NCBI GenBank assembly: GCA_001898625.1
Contig: MKUP01000011.1
Coordinates: forward strand, 1-64,000
DNA: 64,000 nucleotides
Direction of reading: 5' to 3'
Origin: Burkholderiales bacterium 67-32
Lineage (GTDB): Bacteria; Pseudomonadota; Gammaproteobacteria; Burkholderiales; Burkholderiaceae_B
A program made the translations under genes and the position numbers. Under the pieces are notes generated by a model, which was not told where the DNA came from, did not search any database, and saw nothing but the letters and a program-made list of their open reading frames with translations. Positions 16,180 through 24,465 of the stretch are shown here, one piece after another. Position 1 is the first letter of the stretch. Every line of letters starts with the position of its first letter.

Positions 16180-18414
16180 CTACGACAGGGCGAGACGGCT
16201 CAGGTCGGGATCACGCTGCGATGCCTCGCGACCCTCGCCTTCCGCCTGCTGGGCCTCCTGCACGATGGCGGTCTCGTTCTGCTCCACGTATTGCGTCATC
16301 TTGTCCAAGGCCTCGCGCAGTTCCTTGGCCTTGGCATCGCTCCTCGACACCCTCGTCTGAACGGCCCGGCGCTCCAATGCCGACGCCGGCAGCGCGAACA
16401 TGGCCGTGCCTATCGATTTCAGCGCAGTGGCTATTTCCTTGGGCTGGAAGCCCACCCGAGGAATGGATTTACGCAACTCGGCACGCTGCGAGATCTTCTT
16501 GTTGACCGCCGGCCCGCCGGCGCCATATGCCCCCAACGCCCCGATTGTCGCGAGGATCGCCGCTGCCGCATAGCGACCCGAGTCCGGCACCACGGGGGCG
16601 TTGCCCTCGGCCTTGCTGCGTTCATTCAGGTAACGCATCAGCCCCATCACGATCAACGGCATATTGCTGCCGCCCACCACCATGGCGAACTGCGAGCCGA
16701 AGCGTTGCGCAATCTGGGAAATGATGTCGGCCGGCATCCGAAGACGCACCCAGGCCGTGCGCAGGCTGAGCAGCCACGGCTTGTCATTGCTGACGGCATC
16801 GAGCAGGAGCCGCTTGCTGGCCGGCGACAACGCCAGCCAGTCGTCTTTCTTGATGCACGCCAGCTCATGGCGCGCCATGTCGAAGCGCTCGCGGGCCGCG
16901 CTCAGCGACTCATAGGCGTCGCCGTCGCCGGGTCCGATCGGCCTCGCGCTACCCCGCAGGCTGACGAGCTCCTCTCGCTCTTCGGACGAAAGCTCGCCGG
17001 ATTCCTGCTCGTCCTGCAGGGCCTGCATGCGCCGAAACCCGGTTACGTCCATCTCCAGGATGTCCGCCAACTCCTGCTCGGCATAGGCACGTTCCAGCTC
17101 CAGGCTTTCCTTGAATTGACCCAGCGATACCGACACCGGTCCCTTCCATTGGCTCTTCAGATCCTTCAGATCCCCCAGGTCGTCGAGTTCTAGCGCGTCG
17201 GCGGGTTTGTCGCGCGATCCCGCCTTCAGCAACCTGGTCGTCGCCAGCGTCGCCATCAGCGTCTTGTTCTGCTTGTCGAACTGGTCCGCGGGAGCGGCCA
17301 GGAACTGCTGGATCGCCATTACGCCCAGCGTGCCGCCCACCTGGATATACCCGCCGACATGGACGTCGTGCTTGGCCACCGCGCTGAGCTGCGCGGCAAG
17401 GGTAACCGCCACGCGCAGCGCGCGAGCATGAGACTGGCGCAATTGATTGGCGTAGTTCAGGTCGATGACGTCCTTACGGACATGGAACTGATGGTCGAGC
17501 GTAGCAGCCTGTCCGATCAGCTCCGTCGCCTCGGCGCCGTCCGACTCGATCCGAGCCACGCGTTCCCGCCATTCGGTGCTGCCGGGTAGAAGCGTCCTGA
17601 GTTCCTGATCGTGCTTCTCCATCTTCTCGTTGGAATTCACCAACTTCTGCGCCAGCTCCTTGGCTGCCCCCGCGGTCTTGGGATAAGCGGGCGCCTGCAT
17701 TTCCGCCGAACGCGCCGACTGGCCCATCGAGCGCATGAGTTCCTGGCGCGCTACCAGCACGATCTGCAAGGCCGAGTTGACGAACGGCGTGGCCACCGAA
17801 ATCGCCGCCTGCGCGCCGAGAGAAACCGCGGCATAGTGCACCGGATTCTCGCGCAGCCGGTCCTTGGACACGGTCAGCGTGTAGAGCGACGGCACCACGG
17901 ATGCGAAGGCCATCAGGTGGCCGGCCATGGAATACAGGCTTCCCGATCCGATCCAGCCCCCGGAAAAACGGCCGCCCTCGATCTGCTTCATCTTCGCATC
18001 GTCGACCCCGTGGATGTCGAGATATAGCCGCCGCGCCAGGCTCCAATCGCGCTTGCCCTCAGGCCTGGCCAGCTGGCGCTGCTGTTCCTGGACGAATTTC
18101 AGCACCGTGCCATCGTCGATCGTGCGGTTCTTCTCCGTGCTCAGATACTGCCGCAGAATCGTCGTCAGCCCGGCATCCACTTCGGTGACGGGAGGCTCCG
18201 CCGCGGCGAGTTCGTCGCTGCGACGCATTTCCTGCAGCTCCAGCGACGCGGGCTCGCCGCGTCCGGCCTGGGCCGCCGCACGCAGCGCGGGACTGGGCGG
18301 TGTCGACGATATCCGGACCGCCGGCCCCGCCGCGGCGGCAGAGGGTAGGCTTTCGGCCACGTCCCCGGCCTGCTGCGCGGTGGTTGATGCAATGGGATGA
18401 TTGACGTGAACCAT
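16180..18414 (-). CDS. Large hydrophobic probable T3SS effector or translocator
   Basis: A 744-residue protein of unrecognised family. The first 80 residues are Ala/Ser/Pro-rich and likely disordered, as in secreted T3SS substrates. Hydrophobic stretches lie at about 155-180, 195-222, 355-375, 590-610 and 620-645, separated by charged helical regions; size and pattern recall HrpK-like translocators. The start at 18414 has AAGGAG seven bases upstream, whereas GTG 18420 would be only one base from it. It begins 18 bp after the stop of a CesT-like chaperone gene. The pair is driven by a hrp-box-like site at 19015-19042. Confidence 0.6.
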   Translation of the reverse strand: MVHVNHPIASTTAQQAGDVAESLPSAAAAGPAVRISSTPPSPALRAAAQAGRGEPASLELQEMRRSDELAAAEPPVTEVDAGLTTILRQYLSTEKNRTIDDGTVLKFVQEQQRQLARPEGKRDWSLARRLYLDIHGVDDAKMKQIEGGRFSGGWIGSGSLYSMAGHLMAFASVVPSLYTLTVSKDRLRENPVHYAAVSLGAQAAISVATPFVNSALQIVLVARQELMRSMGQSARSAEMQAPAYPKTAGAAKELAQKLVNSNEKMEKHDQELRTLLPGSTEWRERVARIESDGAEATELIGQAATLDHQFHVRKDVIDLNYANQLRQSHARALRVAVTLAAQLSAVAKHDVHVGGYIQVGGTLGVMAIQQFLAAPADQFDKQNKTLMATLATTRLLKAGSRDKPADALELDDLGDLKDLKSQWKGPVSVSLGQFKESLELERAYAEQELADILEMDVTGFRRMQALQDEQESGELSSEEREELVSLRGSARPIGPGDGDAYESLSAARERFDMARHELACIKKDDWLALSPASKRLLLDAVSNDKPWLLSLRTAWVRLRMPADIISQIAQRFGSQFAMVVGGSNMPLIVMGLMRYLNERSKAEGNAPVVPDSGRYAAAAILATIGALGAYGAGGPAVNKKISQRAELRKSIPRVGFQPKEIATALKSIGTAMFALPASALERRAVQTRVSRSDAKAKELREALDKMTQYVEQNETAIVQEAQQAEGEGREASQRDPDLSRLALS

Positions 18415-18432
18415 TGTCACGCTCCTTCTGTT

Positions 18433-18912
18433 CTAGTTTTCCTGCGCCATGCGCAGGCGATGTTGTTGGTTACCCGAAGGCTTGTTCTGTCCTTCGAGGA
18501 AAAAGGTCTGCCGCCAGGACCTGGCCTGGTTCGCGTACTGCGCGAACGCGTTGAGCAGACGCTGGGCGTCGATCTCCGCTAGATGGGCACGGCCCATGAG
18601 CAGCACACGCGAGGTCTCGAAATTGACCGCGAAGCTGGGCGTGCCCGTGCCGAACATCAATAGATTGGCCTCCAGCAGCCGTTGGAGGATTTCGGCGCGC
18701 TGACCAGTGTCAGGAACAGCGCCGAAATCGCAGAAGTACGCCAGCGTTCCCTGATCGTGCTCCACACCCTCGATCACGGTGAAGCCGATGCCTTCCACTT
18801 CGATCTGCGCGTTGTCGCGCGGCGCCACTGGCGCTATCGCACCAGACAAGTCGGCCAGCTCCTGCAAGAGCTTGGTGAAGGTTCGATCGGCGGGCAGGTT
18901 GAATGCGTTCAT
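18433..18912 (-). CDS. CesT-family T3SS chaperone, paralog 1
   Basis: A 159-residue acidic protein with the class I T3SS chaperone pattern: a first helix (TFTKLLQELADLSG), a beta segment (IEVEGIGFTVIEG), the signature YFCDFGAVP, and a dimerisation helix (LLEANLLMFGTGTPSFAVN). The CDFG and LLEAN motifs are shared with the chaperones at 22442 and 38337. It directly precedes the 744-residue gene and is its likely cognate chaperone. ATG 18912 gives normal chaperone length; the longer frame upstream would run through the promoter. Confidence 0.75.
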   Translation of the reverse strand: MNAFNLPADRTFTKLLQELADLSGAIAPVAPRDNAQIEVEGIGFTVIEGVEHDQGTLAYFCDFGAVPDTGQRAEILQRLLEANLLMFGTGTPSFAVNFETSRVLLMGRAHLAEIDAQRLLNAFAQYANQARSWRQTFFLEGQNKPSGNQQHRLRMAQEN

Positions 18913-19014
18913 GTGCGTAGGAATCCGGGGGTCGTCTCCCGCCAGACGCGACACGCGAGGCGGAGCGGACGTTTGACGTCTCGAGGCGGCAACGACTGCC
19001 GCCACCGACATCGG

Positions 19015-19042
19015 TAAGTCGCTGCACACATGCCTTGGTTCC
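19015..19042 (-). promoter_or_regulatory. Hrp-box-like promoter for the chaperone/effector unit
   Basis: On the minus strand, GGAACC (19037-19042) is followed after 17 bases by ACTTA (19015-19019). It is about 100 bp upstream of the chaperone start. This matches the HrpL consensus GGAACC-N16-CCACNNA except for the CC pair and one base of spacing. It is back-to-back with a second box on the plus strand. Confidence 0.6.
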
Positions 19043-19052
19043 ACGATCCGGC

Positions 19053-19081
19053 GGAACCGGATGACTGCCTCGCACTACTCA
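19053..19081 (+). promoter_or_regulatory. Hrp-box-like promoter for the ATP-grasp/racemase unit
   Basis: GGAACC at 19053-19058, 18 bases, then ACTCA at 19077-19081. It points toward the ATP-grasp gene, whose start is about 165 bp downstream. The two boxes in this 332-bp gap are 10 bp apart and divergent. The rest of the gap (18913-19014 and 19082-19244) shows nothing else that I can support. Confidence 0.6.
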
Positions 19082-19244
19082 TGGGGGCGGATCACGGGAC
19101 ACCCCGCCGTCCGCGCAGTGAAAAACCGCTGGACGCAGCGATGCGATATGCCAGGACGCGCCTCTTTCCACGGCGCGAAGGCACGGCCCGCTCCTGTCGA
19201 TGAATCCGGCCCCCAGACAACTGAAAAGAACGCAAGGTCTTGAA

Positions 19245-21155
19245 ATGAGCAACACCCCCAACCTGAATACTGTTTTCTCCACCGGAGCCCTGGAGGCTGC
19301 GCTGCACGACGCCGCCAGCACGGCGATCTCGGATCGCGCCCGTCCCGCGGCTCCGCCGCCCACCACCACAGGCGGCACGCCGCGCATGAGCGGCGCGGCC
19401 AACGTCCGCGCCGGCGAACTACGCGACTTGACCGCACAGAACACGATCCTGCGCAACATCACCGGCGCCGACGCCGAACTGGCGGTAAAGAATTTCGAAC
19501 TACTGAAGACGCGCCTGGGCGATGGATTCACCAAGATCCTGAGCAGTCCGGGTGTCGCCGACATGGTCCGTGGCGTCAAGCTGGAGAACAACCTGTCCAC
19601 GCAGAGCACGCAGGATGCCGCCGCAGCCAAGCGATTGGCCGATGCCTCCGCCGTCCCCATGCCGGCCAACGTCAAACGTGGCGAGTTCGGCGCGGCCCCG
19701 CTGGACATCATGCCGTACGTCAACCTCAAGAGCGGAAAGTTCGCCGCCACGATCCTGGAGATGAACGGCACCGGCTACGGCAACATCACCACGATGGAAA
19801 AGAACATGCTGTCGCTGACCATGCAAGCCATGGGCGACGTGGCCGCGGTACTGGAGAAGGAACCCAACGCGCTGTTCGTGATCGGCTGCTCCGGCCGCGA
19901 GGACCCGCCCGCGTTCGGCCAAAGCAAGAAGATCCACGAGAAGCTGATGATCGCTCATGCCATGGACAAGGCCATCCGGCAACATCAGCTTCCGGGCCTG
20001 ATGGCCGAAGCCATGACCGAAGACGGGGGCGCCTCGAACCCCAAGCCCTCCGGCGGCGCCCGGATCATCGGCCTGGACAGCTTCGACGCCGATGCCCTGG
20101 AGCGCAACAGCAAGGGCGAAGTCGTCATCGAAAACAGCGTGGCCAAGGAAAAACCCGGGCGCGACAAAGATGGCATCGCCAACCTGAACAAGACCCTGGA
20201 CAATCTGGGCGACTGGCACGATCCCAAGCAACCCGCCATCGTCGTCGGCTATACCTCGCAGCTTGCCAAGGCGATCACCATCGGCGCGGACGGCACGCCC
20301 TACCTGAACGGCCGCAAGGTCAGCGTCATCAACAATGACCGCCTGGTGCTGAACATCAATTCACTTAACGCCTCGCAAGGCAGGAAACTCGACACCGGCA
20401 AGTTCATCTCGAGCAACAAGAGCTACCTGCCCGCGGCATCGAAGGGACACGCCTACGCCTTCGCCAACCAGTACAACCAGCGCCCGGACATCGCCGCTCA
20501 ATTCCCGCAGTTCTCGCGCGAGATCGTCAACGAACAGGCTCACAGCGTCCAGGAAATCCACGAGAAGGTGCTTGCCCTGCTCGAACAGGGCAAGCGCGTG
20601 ATCATCAAGCCCCACGGCACCGGCCACGGCGACGGCATCCGCGCCTTCGACACCCCCGAGCGGAAGGCCCCGGCGAAGATCCTGGCCGAGATCGAGGAAT
20701 CTCTGGCCCAGGTCAAGGGCACCTACGGCGATCGCGGCGGGCTGCCTTATACGATCTCGGAATACCTCACGGCGGCGCGCATCGACAAGCCGGGCCATCC
20801 GCTCCACACCATGAAGTACGAACTGCGCATTCCCGTCTTTGCCGACGTCACCGACCCGGAAAACCGCACGCTCAAGGCCACTCACGGCGCCATCATCAAG
20901 ATCGATAGCGGCTCCGCGCTGAAAGACGGAGAAAGCGGAGATTTCTCCAAATCGTTCGCCAGCGTGTCGGCTCAGGTCCTGGCCACCGGACTGTCGGCGG
21001 ACAACTTCATGAAGCCGCTCGCCGATCCGGAGACCCTGGACCTGCTGGGGCTGACCGAGAAGGACATTGGCCCGCTGCTGAAATGGGCGTCGGGCTACGT
21101 AGCGCACACCCTGGAGAACATCGATCAGGCGGAAACCCTTCTCGATAAGAAATGA
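19245..21155 (+). CDS. ATP-grasp-like protein, candidate T3SS-delivered ligase
   Basis: A 636-residue protein. Residues 1-50 are Ser/Thr/Pro/Ala-rich and contain LNTVFSTGALEAALHDA, a motif also found at the N terminus of the racemase-like protein next door. In the C-terminal half, K455 in RVIIKPHGTGHGDG, E506 in YTISEYL and YELRIPVFAD look like the ATP-binding Lys and Gly-rich loop, the hinge Glu and a later strand of an ATP-grasp domain. Such enzymes ligate a carboxylate to an amine using ATP. No signal peptide. ATG 19245 has AAGG upstream; an in-frame ATG at 19200 has no ribosome site. The ATP-grasp call rests on motifs only. Confidence 0.5.
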   Translation: MSNTPNLNTVFSTGALEAALHDAASTAISDRARPAAPPPTTTGGTPRMSGAANVRAGELRDLTAQNTILRNITGADAELAVKNFELLKTRLGDGFTKILSSPGVADMVRGVKLENNLSTQSTQDAAAAKRLADASAVPMPANVKRGEFGAAPLDIMPYVNLKSGKFAATILEMNGTGYGNITTMEKNMLSLTMQAMGDVAAVLEKEPNALFVIGCSGREDPPAFGQSKKIHEKLMIAHAMDKAIRQHQLPGLMAEAMTEDGGASNPKPSGGARIIGLDSFDADALERNSKGEVVIENSVAKEKPGRDKDGIANLNKTLDNLGDWHDPKQPAIVVGYTSQLAKAITIGADGTPYLNGRKVSVINNDRLVLNINSLNASQGRKLDTGKFISSNKSYLPAASKGHAYAFANQYNQRPDIAAQFPQFSREIVNEQAHSVQEIHEKVLALLEQGKRVIIKPHGTGHGDGIRAFDTPERKAPAKILAEIEESLAQVKGTYGDRGGLPYTISEYLTAARIDKPGHPLHTMKYELRIPVFADVTDPENRTLKATHGAIIKIDSGSALKDGESGDFSKSFASVSAQVLATGLSADNFMKPLADPETLDLLGLTEKDIGPLLKWASGYVAHTLENIDQAETLLDKK

Positions 21156-21197
21156 TCCGGATGCCTGAGGCGCCTAGCCGCCGATGATTGATCTGGA

Positions 21198-21227
21198 CGC
21201 CGCCGCCGGAAAGCGGCGGCGCTTTTT
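21198..21227 (+). terminator. Rho-independent terminator or attenuator before the racemase gene
   Basis: CGCCGCCGC pairs with GCGGCGGCG around a 6-base loop (21198-21221), followed by CTTTTTC. It ends about 30 bp before the racemase start. Since no promoter fits in the remaining space, it probably sets the ratio of the two products by partial read-through. Confidence 0.75.
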
Positions 21228-21257
21228 CAAGCAACATGAATTGAAGAGGCAATGAAC

Positions 21258-22385
21258 ATGCCACACAGTCCCCGTCTCAGCACCGAATTCAGTCCCGCCG
21301 ACATGGCGCGGGCGCTCCAGGAGGCGATGGAAACCCCGACCACCACGCAAATCGACAAGCAGACGCCGCCTGTCCATTGGGGCCCCACGCTTCAACTGGC
21401 AACCAGGCACGTCTATCCCGCCCTGTCCCGATCACTGGAAAAAATCGCGGCGCTAGGCAGCTCCGTGACAGCCGACGGCGCATCCCGCGCCCGCGTCACC
21501 ACCACCGGCATTGCCGACCATGAAGTCCCGCTGCCCCCGCTACGTTATTTCGCGCCGGCTGGAGTCGCCGGCGGAATGGGTCCGCTGGCCACCGTCGACC
21601 TCCAGAAGAAACTTTTCGAAGCAGGTGAACGCAAGCTCAATGCGCTGGCGAAGGAAAACAACCGGCAGGTGACCGATCAGGACCACATGGGTGTCATCAG
21701 CTTCAACCTGGGCCACATGATCCAGGACCGCACCGCGTATCTCAAGACCTTCACCGGCGATCCCAGCGATCCCCAGGCCGTGCGCGAACACTTGCTCAAG
21801 CGCGTGCCCGAGAATCCCTTCTGGGGCGCGCTGGAGGTATGCGAGGCGCTCAAGGCCGCGGGCGCGCATTTCATCATGTTTCCCTGCAACACCTTTCATG
21901 CATGGTTCGATGTCCTCGCGGAACATGTCAAGCTACCCATGCTGCACATCGCCGAAACCACGGTTCTGTCACTGCAGCAAGCCAAGAGCGACCTGCCCGA
22001 GAATCCCAAGATCGGGCTGATCGCCACCACCGGCACCGTGGACAGCGAGCTGTACCAGGCGGCGGGCAAACGCATGGAACAATTCGACGGCCCCAGCATC
22101 ACCTGGATCTTCCCCAGGCCCGACGCTCAGAACAAGGCCATGCGGGGAATCTATGACGGCGTGAAAGCTGGCAAGCTCGATCTTGGCGGAACCCTGCTCA
22201 ACGAAGTGGCATTGGAGCTCATCAAGGACGGCGCCCACGCTCTCGTCGACGGCTGTACGGAAGTCCATCCGGCCATCGGCCATATCACCTACCCGGTGCC
22301 CCAGGTCGATGCCGCCACGGCGCTGGCCGAATCAGCGGTGAGCCTGTCCATGGCCCTGGCGAGGCTCGAGCGCAAGTTCTCGTAG
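21258..22385 (+). CDS. Aspartate/glutamate racemase-family protein with an N-terminal extension
   Basis: A 375-residue protein. From about residue 98 it matches the Asp/Glu racemase family: GGMGPLATVDL (105-115), catalytic C210 in FPCNTFHAWFD and catalytic C333 in VDGCTEVHPAI. Both active-site Cys are present, so cofactor-independent racemisation of an acidic amino acid or related compound is expected. The first ~97 residues are absent from ordinary ~240-residue racemases. They are Thr/Pro-rich and include LSTEFSPADMARALQEA, similar to the start of the ATP-grasp protein. ATG 21258 has GAAGAGG eight bases upstream, which favours it over the ATG at 21252. A T3SS chaperone gene follows. Confidence 0.75.
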   Translation: MPHSPRLSTEFSPADMARALQEAMETPTTTQIDKQTPPVHWGPTLQLATRHVYPALSRSLEKIAALGSSVTADGASRARVTTTGIADHEVPLPPLRYFAPAGVAGGMGPLATVDLQKKLFEAGERKLNALAKENNRQVTDQDHMGVISFNLGHMIQDRTAYLKTFTGDPSDPQAVREHLLKRVPENPFWGALEVCEALKAAGAHFIMFPCNTFHAWFDVLAEHVKLPMLHIAETTVLSLQQAKSDLPENPKIGLIATTGTVDSELYQAAGKRMEQFDGPSITWIFPRPDAQNKAMRGIYDGVKAGKLDLGGTLLNEVALELIKDGAHALVDGCTEVHPAIGHITYPVPQVDAATALAESAVSLSMALARLERKFS

Positions 22386-22441
22386 CCCCGGGACGATAGC
22401 CGGCTGTCCTGCCGGCTTGTACACCCACAAGGAAACCAGAG

Positions 22442-22969
22442 ATGAGCAAACAGGAAACCCCCGACACATTCAAACAGCAGCACGAAGCGCTGATCCGCGC
22501 GTTCTGCGCGTTGTGCGGCATCGAAGGCGAGGCCGACAATCTCCTCAAGGGCGGCCCGCTGGCCGTGAACGACGTGGTGTTCTCCATCAGCCACAATGCC
22601 GAGATCAGTCCCCATGCAATTTTGATCTATTGCGACTTCGGCACCGTGGAAGAAGGCCGTGAAGCCGAAGCCTATCGCGCGCTACTCGAAGCCAACATGG
22701 TGATGTACTCGGCCAATGGGCCGATGTACACGGTATCGCCGTTGACCGGACGCGTCGTGTTCGCCAACAGCTATCCGCTGGAGGCGCTGGACGCGCGTGC
22801 CTTGCGCAACGTGCTGGCGCGGCTGGCCGGCATGTCCAAGGCGTGGCATCAATCGCAGTTCCTGCAGAATCCGCCGCTGCGGGCCAAGGCTGTGCAGGCG
22901 GGTACCCTCATGCAACGCCAGTTCGGCCACGCATTGCTGGACTCGGATCCGGAACTCGACGCATCGTGA
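22442..22969 (+). CDS. CesT-family T3SS chaperone, paralog 2
   Basis: A 175-residue class I chaperone-like protein. It shows a first helix (HEALIRAFCALCGIEG), a beta segment (LAVNDVVFSISHN), the signature IYCDFGTVEEG, the helix ALLEANMVMYSANGPMYTV, and a C-terminal helix. It closely resembles the chaperones at 18433 and 38337, plus about 30 extra C-terminal residues. It lies 56 bp behind the racemase-like gene, whose N-terminal extension (and that of the ATP-grasp protein) it probably binds. A strong terminator follows. Confidence 0.75.
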   Translation: MSKQETPDTFKQQHEALIRAFCALCGIEGEADNLLKGGPLAVNDVVFSISHNAEISPHAILIYCDFGTVEEGREAEAYRALLEANMVMYSANGPMYTVSPLTGRVVFANSYPLEALDARALRNVLARLAGMSKAWHQSQFLQNPPLRAKAVQAGTLMQRQFGHALLDSDPELDAS

Positions 22970-22993
22970 TCTCCCGGCTCGCATATCCATGAG

Positions 22994-23027
22994 AAAGGCC
23001 GTTCGGCTACGAGCCGGACGGCCTTTT
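22994..23027. terminator. Bidirectional Rho-independent terminator
   Basis: AAAGGCCGTtCGGCT pairs with AGCCGgACGGCCTTTT around ACG. A-run and T-run flank both sides, so it can stop the chaperone transcript on the plus strand and the CapA transcript on the minus strand. Confidence 0.85.
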
Positions 23028-23055
23028 CATTGACACGGCGAACCTGGATGCGGAT

Positions 23056-24453
23056 TCACCGCAAGGCGATGTGCCCCACGTCATCCCGTATCACGATCCC
23101 GGTACCGTAAGCCCGCGACAGGCGCTGCAGACGCTCCAGGATACGCAGGGCATCGGCGCCCCGGGCAATGCGCGGAATGCCGCGATCGGCATCCCGCCCG
23201 CCTTCCCAGTGCATCTCGATGGGGTGCAGCTCGACCCGGGCAAGTTCGCCATTGCCTTGATACCGGTTCACCGCCACCACGCTTTCATACCAGATCTGCT
23301 CCTTGAACACCCCATGCACGCGGCGATGCTCCATGAACTCGGCTTCGGTCATGGACATCGGCTCGACCTTGTCCTTCTCGTACTCGTCGCGGGTGATCGG
23401 CTGTTGCTGGTTTTCCATGAAGAAGAAGTTGCCGAGCGAATAATAGATCGGCCGGCCGCGGTAGATTTCGATGCCGCGCAACTGGTGCGGGCCGTGTCCG
23501 ATGAAGGCATCCGCGCCATTGTCGACGGCCTGCCGGGCGATCGTCGGCATGAAGTCCGGCGGTGTCTGGCAATAATTCCCCGGCTCGTGCGTATGCATGG
23601 AGACAATGGAAAAATCCGAGGTCTGCTTGGCCTGCCTGATATTGTGCAGTATCCCCTTGCGGTCGCGTTCGTCCATGTTGAAGGTGAACTCGACCGCGTT
23701 CTCGTCCAGCCCCTCGCGGGCCCGATACTTCACATCGAACAGCGTTACCGTGCCGTTCTTCCGGTCCGTCTCGAGAATGGACCGGCGCATCATGCCCTTG
23801 GGCAAGGCATCCCGGATTCCCTCCAGTACCTTCAGACGTTCCGGCGACACCAGCACGATCCGCGTGGTGCGCAAGGCGTTCAAGCCGGGACGGCCGGGAA
23901 TCTGCCCCAGCGGATCGATGGCGCGCGCGTTGGCCTCGAAGCGCGACGCCAGCGCGACCAGCGACACCCGCCCCGCCCCCGTGGCAAGGAACGACGGCGC
24001 GCGCGCTTGCGACAGCGTTTCGCCCGTACCCGCGTGGACCACCCCGGCCTGCTCGAACAGCATGGACGTATAGCGCATGCCTTCCACGCCCCAATCAGTG
24101 GAATGATTGTTCGCCAGGCTGACCAGATCGAAGCCCATCTTTCCAAGATCGGCGGGAACCGCCGGCGTGCTGACCAGCCAGGAACCACCGGACAGCGCCG
24201 ACGGGTGGCCGCCGAACTTGCGCAGATCGATGGCGGTGCCTTCGAAATTGCCGAATGCGACGTCGGCGCCCCGGATCAATGCAAGCAGATCCGGCGCCGA
24301 CTGCTCCAGACGCCGGCACAGCGCATCGGACAGGATCAGGTCACCGACCGCCACGACCGTGAATCCGTCGCGCACGCTGGCCGACATCCAGGACGAGGCC
24401 AGCGCCCCTTCTTCCGGGGGGTGCGCCGCCATGGGCTGTTCTTCCTGCTTCAT
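23056..24453 (-). CDS. CapA/PgsA-like poly-gamma-glutamate-associated metallophosphatase-fold protein
   Basis: A 465-residue PGA_cap family protein. Family marks in order: FTVVAVGDLILSD, the metal site GNFEG, SLANNHSTDWGVEGM, SMHTHEPGNY, GHGPHQLRGIEIYRGRPIYYSLGNF. The family belongs to the calcineurin-like fold and includes poly-gamma-glutamate capsule proteins and enzymes of unknown chemistry. Exported CapA has a membrane anchor; this protein has none, so it should be cytoplasmic. ATG 24453 has GGGAG upstream and is 12 bp behind the beta-lactamase-like gene. It is last in the dpp-linked operon. Confidence 0.8.
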   Translation of the reverse strand: MKQEEQPMAAHPPEEGALASSWMSASVRDGFTVVAVGDLILSDALCRRLEQSAPDLLALIRGADVAFGNFEGTAIDLRKFGGHPSALSGGSWLVSTPAVPADLGKMGFDLVSLANNHSTDWGVEGMRYTSMLFEQAGVVHAGTGETLSQARAPSFLATGAGRVSLVALASRFEANARAIDPLGQIPGRPGLNALRTTRIVLVSPERLKVLEGIRDALPKGMMRRSILETDRKNGTVTLFDVKYRAREGLDENAVEFTFNMDERDRKGILHNIRQAKQTSDFSIVSMHTHEPGNYCQTPPDFMPTIARQAVDNGADAFIGHGPHQLRGIEIYRGRPIYYSLGNFFFMENQQQPITRDEYEKDKVEPMSMTEAEFMEHRRVHGVFKEQIWYESVVAVNRYQGNGELARVELHPIEMHWEGGRDADRGIPRIARGADALRILERLQRLSRAYGTGIVIRDDVGHIALR

Positions 24454-24465
24454 TCTCAACTCCCT

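Noticed and set aside
23056-24453. Capsule or poly-gamma-glutamate synthesis locus
   Set aside because: No capB/capC-like ligase or transport gene accompanies it and the protein has no membrane anchor, so only family membership is claimed.
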